Source: Streptomyces sp. CB02009 (GTDB lineage: Bacteria; Actinomycetota; Actinomycetes; Streptomycetales; Streptomycetaceae). Taken from it: DNA of 64,000 bases. The stretch is taken from contig NZ_LIVV01000004.1 in assembly GCF_001905825.1 (NCBI RefSeq), forward strand, positions 124,001 to 188,000, read 5' to 3'. The notes beneath the pieces are model-generated. The model was not told where the DNA came from and ran no database searches. It saw only the letters and a program-made list of their open reading frames with translations. Positions 34,357 through 41,980 of the stretch are shown here, one piece after another (positions within the stretch are counted from its first letter, which is position 1; each line of letters opens with the position of its first letter). The position numbers and the translations under genes were made by a program.

Positions 34357-35031
34357 GTGGACGACGTTCTGCGGCGCGCCCCGCTCTTCGCGGCGCTCGA
34401 TGACGAGCAGGCTGCCGAGCTGCGCGCCTCGATGAGTGAGGCGACGCTCGCCCGTGGCGACGCGCTCTTCCACGAGGGCGACCCCGGCGACCGCCTGTAC
34501 GTGGTCACCGAGGGCAAGGTGAAGCTGCACCGCACCTCCCCCGACGGCCGGGAGAACATGCTGGCCGTCCTCGGCCCCGGCGAGCTGATCGGTGAGCTGT
34601 CGCTCTTCGACCCGGGCCCGCGCACCGCCACCGCCACCGCGCTGACCGAGGTCAAGCTGCTCGGTCTGGGCCACGGCGACCTCCAGCCCTGGCTGAACGC
34701 GCGCCCCGAGGTGGCCACCGCGCTGCTGCGCGCCGTAGCCCGCCGGCTGCGCAAGACCAACGACCAGATGTCCGACCTGGTCTTCTCCGACGTCCCGGGC
34801 CGTGTGGCCCGCGCGCTCCTCGACCTGTCGCGCCGCTTCGGCGTGCAGTCGGAGGAGGGCATCCACGTCGTCCACGACCTCACCCAGGAGGAGCTGGCCC
34901 AGCTGGTCGGCGCCTCCCGCGAGACGGTCAACAAGGCGCTCGCCGACTTCGCCCAGCGCGGCTGGCTGCGCCTGGAGGCCCGCGCCGTGATCCTGCTGGA
35001 CGTGGAGCGCCTCGCGAAGCGCTCGCGCTAG
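34357..35031 (+). CDS. crp: Crp-family transcription regulator
   Basis: A 224-residue protein nearly identical, as far as I recall, to S. coelicolor Crp, which controls germination and secondary metabolism. The cyclic-nucleotide domain has LGPGELIGELSLFDPGPRTA (phosphate-binding cassette GELS...RTA). The C-helix is followed by the Crp winged helix with recognition helix in TQEELAQLVGASRETVNKAL. GTG 34357, with GGAGAGAAC upstream, gives the conserved start DDVLRRAPLF; the upstream extension to 34282 is not coding. A strong terminator follows the stop. Confidence 0.97.
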   Translation: MDDVLRRAPLFAALDDEQAAELRASMSEATLARGDALFHEGDPGDRLYVVTEGKVKLHRTSPDGRENMLAVLGPGELIGELSLFDPGPRTATATALTEVKLLGLGHGDLQPWLNARPEVATALLRAVARRLRKTNDQMSDLVFSDVPGRVARALLDLSRRFGVQSEEGIHVVHDLTQEELAQLVGASRETVNKALADFAQRGWLRLEARAVILLDVERLAKRSR

Positions 35032-35037
35032 TCGTCG

Positions 35038-35085
35038 CACGCGAAGGGCCGCCCCGGCCGACCGGCCGGGGCGGCCCTTCGCGTG
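35038..35085. terminator. strong convergent terminator between crp and the SPFH gene
   Basis: Perfect 22-bp stem (35038-35059 with 35064-35085) and loop GACC, seven bases after the crp stop and 23 bases past the SPFH stop on the other strand. It should stop transcripts from both sides. Confidence 0.92.
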
Positions 35086-35107
35086 TGCCCGCCGGGCGGG
35101 CCGGCCG

Positions 35108-35992
35108 TCAGCGCTTCGAGCCGTCCACGATCACCGGCGCCGAGGAGCCGTTGGCGCAGGGCACGGTGTAGATCGGGTTCTTCGCCGCGGCGTCCTTGAA
35201 CGCGTCGATGCACTGGTTCATCAGGACCCGGTCCGTCAGCGAGTCGTTGAGGATCTTGTTGGCGCGGGCGATGCCCTCCGCCTCGATCCGGCGGCGGTCG
35301 GCCTCGGCCTTGGCGGTGCGGGCGGCCTCGGTGGCGCGCTCGGTGGCCTGCTGCTGCTGGATCTTCCGGTCGATCTGGGCCTGGAGCGAGTCCGAGGGCT
35401 TCACGTTGCGCAGGTTGACCGTGGTCACGTCGATCCCGCGCGGCGCCAGGCGCTCCTTGATCAGGGAGCCGATCTCGGCGTTGATCTTCTCGCGGTCGGA
35501 GGCGTAGCCCTGCTCGCTGGTGTAGCGGGCGAAGACGTTGCGGACGATCTCCCGGCTGTCCGGGTAGACGAGGCGCTGCTGGATGGCGTCCTCGCTGCCC
35601 GCGAGCTTGTAGAGCTCCACGGACTTGGTCGGGACGACGGCCCACTTCACGGTGACCTCGGCGTACATGACACCGCCCTGCGAGGACCGGACCTCGACCA
35701 CGTCCTTGTCGGAGAGGTTGAGGTCGACCGGGCGGGTCGAGAAGGTCGTGACGTCGGTGAACGGCGACTTCACGTGCATGCCGGAGGTCATGGGCGAGCC
35801 GACCTTGCCGAAGGCGACCGGGACGCCGACCTCGTACGCGCTGATCACGTACGTCATGCTCACGATCAGCGAGAAGACACCGGCCAGGACGGCTCCGAGG
35901 GCGCCGAACTTCAGCCCCTTGGAGTCATTGGCTCTGCCGACGAAAAAGAGCACCACTGCGGCTATGACCAGCAGGATGGCGATGACGAACAC
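35108..35992 (-). CDS. SPFH/Band 7 membrane scaffold protein
   Basis: A 294-residue protein with an N-terminal hydrophobic hairpin or two helices (residues 2-18 and 29-52), then a Band 7 domain (VPVAFGKVGSPMTSGMHVKSP to about 200) and a long coiled coil rich in Ala/Glu/Arg/Lys (RKIQQQQATERATEAARTAK). It ends in a short domain with Cys258 and Cys279 (MNQCIDAF, TVPCANG). This is a prohibitin/flotillin/HflK-like protein organising membrane domains or protease complexes. No NfeD or protease partner is adjacent. ATG 35992 starts directly at the first helix. Confidence 0.9.
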   Translation of the reverse strand: MFVIAILLVIAAVVLFFVGRANDSKGLKFGALGAVLAGVFSLIVSMTYVISAYEVGVPVAFGKVGSPMTSGMHVKSPFTDVTTFSTRPVDLNLSDKDVVEVRSSQGGVMYAEVTVKWAVVPTKSVELYKLAGSEDAIQQRLVYPDSREIVRNVFARYTSEQGYASDREKINAEIGSLIKERLAPRGIDVTTVNLRNVKPSDSLQAQIDRKIQQQQATERATEAARTAKAEADRRRIEAEGIARANKILNDSLTDRVLMNQCIDAFKDAAAKNPIYTVPCANGSSAPVIVDGSKR

Positions 35993-36083
35993 GGGCGTTC
36001 CCCCCGAAAGCTACGGCCAGAAGTAAGCGGAGCGTAAAGCACAGGTCAAGACGACCGACGCGCCGGGGTCCCGCGCGGTTCCG

Positions 36084-36129
36084 GATCGTGACAACTCCGC
36101 GCCGCCGATCGTGACAACTCCGCGCCGCC
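36084..36129. repeat. perfect tandem duplication of 23 bp
   Basis: Two head-to-tail identical copies, 36084-36106 and 36107-36129, each beginning GATCGTGACAACTCCGCG. They end two bases before the stop codon of the metallo-hydrolase gene on the minus strand, so they form its immediate 3' flank. Confidence 0.92.
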
Positions 36130-36131
36130 CC

Positions 36132-36962
36132 TCAGACCAGGCCGCGCTCCCTCAGGTACTCCAGCTGCGCCCGTACGGACAGCTCGGCCGCCGGCCACAG
36201 CGAGCGGTCCACGTCCGCGTACACGTGGGAGACGACGTCCGCGGCCGTCCGGTGGCCGTTCTCCACCGCCGTCTCCACCTGGGCCAGCCGGCTCGCCCGG
36301 TGCGCCAGATAGAACTCCACGGCCCCCTGCGCGTCCTCCAGGACCGGTCCGTGCCCCGGCAGGACCGTGTGCACCCCGTCGTCGACGGTGAGCGAGCGCA
36401 GCCGCCGCAGCGAGTCCAGGTAGTCGCCGAGGCGCCCGTCCGGATGGGCCACCATCGTCGTCCCGCGCCCCAGGATCGTGTCGCCCGTCAGGACGGCCCG
36501 GTCGGCCGGCAGGTGGAAGGAGAGCGAGTCGGAGGTGTGGCCGGGCGTCGGGACGACCCGCAGCTCGAGACCGCCGACCGCCACCACGTCCCCCGCGCCG
36601 AGCCCCTCGTCGCCGAGCCGCAGCGCCGGGTCGAGGGCCCGCACGGCCGTCCCGGTCAGCTCGGCGAAGAGCCCGGCGCCCTCGGCGTGGTCCGGGTGCC
36701 CGTGGGTCAGCAGCGTGAGCGCGACCCGCTTGCCGAGCTTCTCGGCGGTGCCGATCACCTGCCGCAGATGGCTCTCGTCGAGCGGCCCCGGGTCGACGAC
36801 CACGGCGAGGTCGGAGCCCGGCTCGGAGAGCAGCCAGGTGTTGGTGCCGTCGAGGGTCATCGCGGACGGGTTCGGCGCGAGGACGTTCACGGCGCGCTCG
36901 GTCGCGGGCCCGGAGACCACGAGTCCGCGGGGCTGGCCGGGCAGGGCGGCGGCGTCGCTCAT
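36132..36962 (-). CDS. metallo-beta-lactamase-fold hydrolase
   Basis: A 276-residue MBL-fold enzyme close to the LACTB2/Rv3677c group. Metal motif THGHPDH is intact, with the later His in PTPGHTSDS, Asp in LTGDTILG and His in LPGHGPVL. The C-terminal helical region (AVEFYLAHRASRLAQVETAV) is that of the endoribonuclease-like LACTB2 family, so RNA or thioester hydrolysis is possible. The substrate is not known. ATG 36962 overlaps the stop of the upstream Nudix gene by four bases. Confidence 0.92.
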   Translation of the reverse strand: MSDAAALPGQPRGLVVSGPATERAVNVLAPNPSAMTLDGTNTWLLSEPGSDLAVVVDPGPLDESHLRQVIGTAEKLGKRVALTLLTHGHPDHAEGAGLFAELTGTAVRALDPALRLGDEGLGAGDVVAVGGLELRVVPTPGHTSDSLSFHLPADRAVLTGDTILGRGTTMVAHPDGRLGDYLDSLRRLRSLTVDDGVHTVLPGHGPVLEDAQGAVEFYLAHRASRLAQVETAVENGHRTAADVVSHVYADVDRSLWPAAELSVRAQLEYLRERGLV

Positions 36963-37825
36963 CGGTCGCCTCCCATCGGGATGATCTTCGTGAACTCCTC
37001 GTGGCCCGGCCAGCTCAGGACCAGCTCCTCGCCGTCCAGACGCGCCTGCGCGAGCACCGGGGTCATGTCCTGCTCCCGCGCCCCCGCGAGGGCCTCGGCG
37101 GCCGTGCCGTACGGCTCCAGGGTGCGCAGGGTCGAGATCGTCGGCGGCATCATCGTCAGCTCGCCCCGGTCGTAGCCCGCGGCGGCGTCCGCCGGACGGA
37201 TCCAGACGGTCCGGTCGGCCTCGGTGGAGGCGTTCCTGGTGCGCTGCCCGGCCGGCAGGGCGGCCACGAAGAACCAGGTGTCGTACCGGCGCTGCTCGAA
37301 CTCCGGCGTGATCCAGCGGGCCCAGGCGCCGAGCAGGTCGGAGCGGACGACGAGCCCGCGCCGGTCCAGGAAGTCGGCGAAGGACAGCTCCCGGGCGACG
37401 AGCGCCTCCCGGTCCCGCTCCCAGTCCGCGCCCGTCGTGTCACCGACGACCTCGTCGCCGGTCTCCCCGGCGAGCAGGACGCCCGCCTCCTCGTACGTCT
37501 CGCGGACGGCGGCGCAGACCACGGCCTGGGCCTGCGCGGGCTCGTCGAGGCCGAGCCGGGCCGCCCAGGTCTCCAGGGAGGGCCCCGCCCAGCGCACCGG
37601 GTGCTCGTCGCGCGGGTCGACCCCGCCGCCGGGGTAGGCGTACGCGCCGCCGGCGAAGGCCATCGAGGCGCGGCGGCGCAGCATGTGGACGTCGGGACCG
37701 GCGGCCCCGTCCCGCAGCAGCAGGACGGTGGCGGCGCGCCGCGGGGTCACCGGGGTGAGCTCACCGGCGGCGAGGGCGCGGATGCGGTCGGGCCACTCGG
37801 GCGGGTACCACTGACCATTCGACAT
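36959..37825 (-). CDS. Nudix hydrolase, NUDT7/19-like
   Basis: A 288-residue protein. An N-terminal substrate loop (AATVLLLRDGAAGPDVHMLRR) is followed by FAGGAYAYPGGGVDP and then AAVRETYEEAGVLL, which completes a Nudix box interrupted by a long insert, as in acyl-CoA diphosphatases of the NUDT19 type. Late WITPEFEQRRYDTWFFVA is family-typical. CoA esters are a plausible substrate. The gene is coupled to the MBL hydrolase gene by ATGA overlap. ATG 37825 gives the conserved MSNGQWYPPEWPDRIR. Confidence 0.88.
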   Translation of the reverse strand: MSNGQWYPPEWPDRIRALAAGELTPVTPRRAATVLLLRDGAAGPDVHMLRRRASMAFAGGAYAYPGGGVDPRDEHPVRWAGPSLETWAARLGLDEPAQAQAVVCAAVRETYEEAGVLLAGETGDEVVGDTTGADWERDREALVARELSFADFLDRRGLVVRSDLLGAWARWITPEFEQRRYDTWFFVAALPAGQRTRNASTEADRTVWIRPADAAAGYDRGELTMMPPTISTLRTLEPYGTAAEALAGAREQDMTPVLAQARLDGEELVLSWPGHEEFTKIIPMGGDR

Positions 37826-37945
37826 GGCCGGATGCTATGCGCAAGTACATGAATGCACGAGAGCCGGTTCCCGCCGGGTGGACCCTTGCGGGCCCGCCCG
37901 GCGGAACCGGCTCCGTGGCAGGTGCGGACGGCCGTGGGCGGAGGC

Positions 37946-38416
37946 TCAGGCCTCGACCAGCTCGACCTGGACCTCGACCTCGACGGGGGCGTCGAGCGGC
38001 AGCACGGTCACGCCGACGGCGCTGCGGGCGTGCACGCCCTTGTCGCCCAGGACCGCGCCGAGCAGCTCGCTGGCGCCGTTGATGACGCCCGGCTGCCCGG
38101 TGAAGTCGGCGGCCGAGGCGACGAAGCCGACGACCTTCACGACCCGCTTGATCCGGTCGAGGTCGCCGGCGACCGACTTCACGGCCGCGAGGGCGTTCAG
38201 CGCGCAGGTCGCGGCGAGCTTCTTGGCCTCCTCGGCGGTGACCTCGGCGCCGACCTTGCCGGTCAGCTGGAGTTCGCCGCCGACCATCGGGAGCTGGCCC
38301 GAGGTGTAGACGTACACGCCCGACTGCACGGCCGGCTGGTAGGCGGCCAGCGGCGGCACCACGGCGGGCAGGGTCAGGCCGAGTTCGGCGAGCTTCGCCT
38401 CGACCTTCCCGCTCAC
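37946..38416 (-). CDS. RidA family protein (reactive enamine/imine deaminase type)
   Basis: A 156-residue YjgF/YER057c/UK114 fold. It has the GVYVYTSGQLPMVGGEL start of the core, CALNALAAVKSVAGDLDRI in the middle and VGVTVLPLDAPVEVEVQVE at the end. The active-site Arg of classical RidA (the IRS motif near residue 105) is not obvious here: the region reads NGASELLGAVLG, so this belongs to the Rid6/7-like group of unclear activity. GTG 38416 overlaps the stop of DUF4177 by four bases. Equivalent to Rv3678c. Confidence 0.9.
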   Translation of the reverse strand: MSGKVEAKLAELGLTLPAVVPPLAAYQPAVQSGVYVYTSGQLPMVGGELQLTGKVGAEVTAEEAKKLAATCALNALAAVKSVAGDLDRIKRVVKVVGFVASAADFTGQPGVINGASELLGAVLGDKGVHARSAVGVTVLPLDAPVEVEVQVELVEA

Positions 38417-38571
38417 GACTTGGCCCGCTTCAGGTAGGCCACGAGCTGCTCGGGGTTGTTCGGCCCGGGCACGACCTGGACGAGCTCCCAGCCGTCCTCG
38501 CCCCAGGTGTCCAGAATCTGCTTGGTCGCGTGCACCAGAAGCGGCACCGTGACGTACTCCCACTTGGTCAT
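38413..38571 (-). CDS. DUF4177 small protein
   Basis: A 52-residue protein starting MTKWEYVTVPLLVHATKQ, with the DUF4177 hallmark WGEDGWELVQVVPG and a Lys-rich end (LKRAKS). It is too short for most ORF filters but clearly conserved in actinobacteria (Rv3678A). The function is unknown; the fold is probably a small alpha/beta unit. ATG 38571 is preceded by GGGCCC only, so its ribosome-binding site is weak. The stop is coupled to ridA by GTGA. It is divergent from the ArsA-like genes. Confidence 0.88.
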   Translation of the reverse strand: MTKWEYVTVPLLVHATKQILDTWGEDGWELVQVVPGPNNPEQLVAYLKRAKS

Positions 38572-38680
38572 GGGCCCGACTGTATCCGCTGTCGCGGGAC
38601 GGCTCTCCGAGGCTGCCCTGAAGCCGCCCCCCGGGGGCTTCTCAGGGGCGGCCTCCTGATTGGGCGCGGCCGCCAGTGGT

Positions 38681-38686
38681 TAGGCT
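38681..38686 (+). promoter_or_regulatory. -10 box of a probably leaderless ArsA-pair transcript
   Basis: TAGGCT stands seven bases before GTG 38694, a spacing typical of leaderless Streptomyces transcripts that begin at or near the start codon. No Shine-Dalgarno sequence is present. Confidence 0.6.
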
Positions 38687-38693
38687 CGACAGC

Positions 38694-39656
38694 GTGAGCA
38701 GGCTCCAGGTCGTCAGCGGCAAGGGCGGTACCGGTAAGACGACGGTCGCCGCCGCCCTCGCGCTCGCCCTCGCGACGGAGGGCAAGCGCACCCTTCTCGT
38801 CGAGGTCGAAGGCAGACAGGGCATCGCACAGCTCTTCGAGACGGAGGCCCTTCCGTACGAGGAACGCAAGATCGCCGTCGCCCCGGGCGGCGGGGAGGTG
38901 TACGCGCTGGCGATCGACGCCGAGCGCGCGCTCCTCGACTACCTCCAGATGTTCTACAAACTGGGGACCGCGGGGCGGGCCCTGAAGAAGCTCGGCGCGA
39001 TCGACTTCGCGACGACGATAGCGCCGGGCGTACGGGACGTCCTGCTGACCGGCAAGGCGTGCGAGGCGGTCCGGCGGCGCGAGAAGCACGGCGGCCACAC
39101 CTACGACCACGTGGTCATGGACGCGCCACCCACCGGCCGCATCACCCGCTTCCTCAACGTCAACGACGAGGTGGCCGGCCTGGCGAGGATCGGCCCGATA
39201 CACAACCAGGCGCAGGCCGTCATGCGGGTCCTCAAGTCCCCCGAGACGGCCGTGCACCTGGTGACCCTCCTGGAGGAGATGCCGGTCCAGGAGACCGCGG
39301 ACGGCATCGCGGAGCTCCGCGCGGCCGAACTGCCGGTGGGGCGGGTCGTGGTGAACATGGTCCGGCCGCACGTCCTCGACGAGGCGGCGGTACGGGCCGC
39401 GTCCGGCGACCACCGGGACGCGATCGCCAGGACGCTGGCCTCCGTGGGCGTCACGGGCGGGACGACGCTCGTCGAGCCGCTCCTGGAGCAGGCGTCCGAG
39501 CACGCCCGGCGGGTGGAGCTGGAGCGGGCCCAGCGCGCGGTCCTGGACGGCATCGGCGTCCCCTCGTACGAGCTCCCGTTCCTGGGGGACGGGGCGGACA
39601 TCGCGGGGCTCTACCGACTGGCGAAGGAACTGCGGAAGCAAGGGGTGGGCGCGTGA
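38694..39656 (+). CDS. ArsA-like ATPase, first of pair
   Basis: A 320-residue SIMIBI ATPase. P-loop VVSGKGGTGKTTVAAALA (deviant Walker A with two Lys), VEVEGRQGIAQLF, and the switch VVMDAPPTGRITRFL where ArsA/Get3 have DTAPTG. It lacks the metal-binding Cys of arsenite pumps, and no arsenical membrane partner is present. The pair is orthologous to Rv3679-Rv3680, an ATPase complex linked in mycobacteria to envelope metabolism. GTG 38694 is chosen from the TAGGCT box and the nearby P-loop. The stop overlaps the second ATPase start (GTGA). Confidence 0.93.
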   Translation: MSRLQVVSGKGGTGKTTVAAALALALATEGKRTLLVEVEGRQGIAQLFETEALPYEERKIAVAPGGGEVYALAIDAERALLDYLQMFYKLGTAGRALKKLGAIDFATTIAPGVRDVLLTGKACEAVRRREKHGGHTYDHVVMDAPPTGRITRFLNVNDEVAGLARIGPIHNQAQAVMRVLKSPETAVHLVTLLEEMPVQETADGIAELRAAELPVGRVVVNMVRPHVLDEAAVRAASGDHRDAIARTLASVGVTGGTTLVEPLLEQASEHARRVELERAQRAVLDGIGVPSYELPFLGDGADIAGLYRLAKELRKQGVGA

Positions 39657-41146
39657 CGGAGAAGTCCCCCGGCCGCGGCACGGCCCCGGCCACGACCCCC
39701 GACGGCCGCGGCCCGGCACCGGCACCGGCACAGGCCACGACCCACGACGGCCACGACCCGGCACCCGACGGGCGCGACGGCCGCGAGGGCCGCGGCCCGG
39801 CCCCCGAGGCGCACGGGCTCGACGCCGTTCCCGTCCTGGAGCTCGACCCGCTGATCGACGACCTCGGCACCCGCATCATCGTCTGCTGCGGCGCGGGCGG
39901 CGTCGGCAAGACGACGACGGCGGCGGCGCTCGGCGTGCGGGCGGCGGAGCGCGGCCGCCGGGTCGTCGTCCTCACCATCGACCCGGCCCGCCGGCTCGCC
40001 CAGTCGATGGGCATCGACTCCCTCGACAACACCCCGCGCAAGGTCGACGGGATCAAGGGCTCCGACGGCGGCGAACTCCACGCGATGATGCTGGACATGA
40101 AGCGGACCTTCGACGAGATCGTCGAGGCGCACGCGGAGCCCGACCGGGCGCGGGCGATCCTGGAGAACCCCTTCTACCAGTCTCTTTCGGCCGGATTCGC
40201 CGGTACGCAGGAGTACATGGCGATGGAGAAGCTGGGCCAGCTCAGGGCGCGCGACGAGTGGGACCTGATCGTCGTGGACACCCCGCCGTCCCGCTCCGCG
40301 CTGGACTTCCTGGACGCGCCGAAGCGGCTCGGGTCCTTCCTCGACGGGAAGTTCATCAAGCTGCTCATGGCGCCGGCGAAGGTCGGCGGCCGGGCCGGCA
40401 TGAAGTTCCTGAACGTCGGCATGTCGATGATGACGGGGACCCTCGGCAAGCTGCTGGGGGGTCAGTTCCTCAAGGACGTGCAGACGTTCGTGGCGGCGAT
40501 GGACACGATGTTCGGCGGTTTCCGGACCCGGGCCGACGCCACGTACAAGCTGCTCCAGGCCCCGGGCACGGCTTTCCTCGTGGTGGCCACGCCGGAGCGG
40601 GACGCGCTGCGGGAGGCCGCGTACTTCGTGGAGCGGCTGGCCGCCGAGGAGATGCCGCTGGCGGGTCTCGTCCTCAACCGTGTGCACGGCAGCGCCGCCG
40701 CCCGGCTCTCGGCCGAGCGGGCGCGGGCCGCGGCGGAAAATCTTGACGAGCGGCGCATTGTGGATCAGGGGGCCGGGAAGACTGAGCGAGGTGGCTCCCC
40801 GGCCACCGAGCCCGAGCACGAGCCGTCAGATCTCGCCACCGCCGCCACCCCCGCACCTCCCGTACCCCAGGCTGCCCCCACAGCCGACCCGGCACAGGAA
40901 TCAGCTGGAGACGCCGCAGAGCACACCGATCACGGAGACGACTCCGACGTACGACATCTCACCGCGGGACTTCTGCGCCTGCATGCCGAGCGCATGCGGG
41001 TGCTCGCGCGTGAGCAGCGCACGCGTGACCGCTTCACCGCGCTTCACCCCGAGGTGGCGGTGACCGAAGTGGCGGCCCTGCCCGGCGATGTCCACGACCT
41101 CGCCGGGCTGCGGGCCATCGGCGACCGGCTCACGGCCGGGCGGTGA
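39653..41146 (+). CDS. ArsA-like ATPase, second of pair
   Basis: A 497-residue partner of the preceding ATPase. A disordered N-terminal ~60 residues (Pro/Ala/Asp/Gly-rich, DGRDGREGRG) precede P-loop CCGAGGVGKTTTAAALG, LTIDPARRLAQSMG and VVDTPPSRSALDFLDAP. An ArsA-type helical subdomain contains LLGGQFLKDVQTFVAAMDTM. A long low-complexity linker (about residues 375-430) then leads to a C-terminal cap (LHAERMRVLAREQRTRDRF). Both ATPases probably form a heterodimer. Conserved neighbours (DUF4177-RidA, WhiB-like, class A PBP) support an envelope-linked job. Confidence 0.93.
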   Translation: MTEKSPGRGTAPATTPDGRGPAPAPAQATTHDGHDPAPDGRDGREGRGPAPEAHGLDAVPVLELDPLIDDLGTRIIVCCGAGGVGKTTTAAALGVRAAERGRRVVVLTIDPARRLAQSMGIDSLDNTPRKVDGIKGSDGGELHAMMLDMKRTFDEIVEAHAEPDRARAILENPFYQSLSAGFAGTQEYMAMEKLGQLRARDEWDLIVVDTPPSRSALDFLDAPKRLGSFLDGKFIKLLMAPAKVGGRAGMKFLNVGMSMMTGTLGKLLGGQFLKDVQTFVAAMDTMFGGFRTRADATYKLLQAPGTAFLVVATPERDALREAAYFVERLAAEEMPLAGLVLNRVHGSAAARLSAERARAAAENLDERRIVDQGAGKTERGGSPATEPEHEPSDLATAATPAPPVPQAAPTADPAQESAGDAAEHTDHGDDSDVRHLTAGLLRLHAERMRVLAREQRTRDRFTALHPEVAVTEVAALPGDVHDLAGLRAIGDRLTAGR

Positions 41147-41219
41147 TCCCCGTCGTACGGACCCCTGTCGGGGCCCGGCCCCTCGGGGGCCGCCCCGTCG
41201 GGGGCCGGCCCACCGCGGT

Positions 41220-41564
41220 CTAGCCGACCGCGGCGTACGCCTCGTACGTCGCGTCGTCCTCGATCGCCACGGGCAGCAGGCCCGCTCCCCGCTCGTACTC
41301 CGTGCGCGCGGTCTCCAGGAGACGGCGCCACGACGTGACGGTCGGCCTGCGGCGCAGCAGGGCGCGTCGCTCGCGCTCCGTCATGCCGCCCCACACACCG
41401 AACTCCACGCGGTTGTCGAGGGCGTCGGCGAGGCACTCGGTCCGCACCGGGCATCCGGTGCACACCGCCTTTGCCCTGTTCTGTGCCGCTCCCTGCACGA
41501 AAAGTTCATCCGGATCGGTAGTGCGGCAGGCCGCCTGCGCACTCCAGTCAGCTACCCAGCCCAT
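41220..41564 (-). CDS. wblA: WhiB-like iron-sulfur regulator WblA
   Basis: A 114-residue WhiB-family protein that binds a [4Fe-4S] cluster through Cys in QAACRTTD, VCTGC and TECLADAL (pattern C-Xn-C-X2-C-X5-C), followed by the FGVWGGMTERERRALL turn and a basic tail. WblA is a pleiotropic repressor of antibiotic production and is needed for sporulation. ATG 41564 gives the MGWVADWSAQAA start; an in-frame ATG at 41615 would add 17 residues. No ORF lies in the long upstream region, in keeping with a long regulated leader. Equivalent to whiB4 in mycobacteria by position. Confidence 0.95.
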   Translation of the reverse strand: MGWVADWSAQAACRTTDPDELFVQGAAQNRAKAVCTGCPVRTECLADALDNRVEFGVWGGMTERERRALLRRRPTVTSWRRLLETARTEYERGAGLLPVAIEDDATYEAYAAVG

Positions 41565-41980
41565 ACCGGCGCCGTCCTCTCCCGAATCGAGGCTCCCCCA
41601 CGGCGGCAGAGGCATATTCACCGCTGCCAGTTGGGACGTTACGGAAGGTGGGCACAGCGCAACACCCCCTTCGGGCCCAATCTTGGATGGCCCGAACGGA
41701 CTATGCGTGCGCGTCAGATCACCCAGGGGAGTGATCGAAGGACATGCGTGAGATAGCGGACATATCACCTGGATACGCCCGTCTTCGACGGTTCCACTTC
41801 GGGCACCGTGTGACGCATGAGCCGGAATCGGACACGAGGTCCCCATGTTTCGGGGTCACGGGAATTCATGCCGAAGTCACACCCGGGTCTTGATGCCAGA
41901 CCACACTGCTGTGACAGTTGGGAGCAGCTTAGGCCAAGGCATATACGTGTGTCCGGCGAATGAGAACGTAGGCTGCCCCC
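41565..41980. promoter_or_regulatory. long control region between wblA and the PBP gene
   Basis: About 415 bp separating divergent genes. Notable elements: an inverted repeat GATCAC-N8-GTGATC at 41717-41736 containing TCAC...AGTGA, reminiscent of the arms of BldD-type sites (wblA is a reported BldD target in S. coelicolor), and TAGGCT at 41969-41974, six bases before the PBP ATG, which marks a leaderless promoter. In-frame extension of wblA through 41846 has no conserved features. Confidence 0.5.

Noticed and set aside
38624..38660. GAAGCC..GGCTTC hairpin upstream of the ArsA pair as a terminator
   Set aside because: It is upstream, not downstream, of genes on both strands; it may be a fortuitous GC stem.
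41147..41219. GC inverted repeats between the second ArsA-like gene and wblA as a terminator
   Set aside because: Several overlapping GGGGCC/GGCCCC pairings are possible but none forms one clear long stem; left unannotated.
41565..41846. Long N-terminal extension of WblA up to 41846
   Set aside because: The extension is not WhiB-like, contains irregular Cys and Pro and lies in the expected long regulatory leader.
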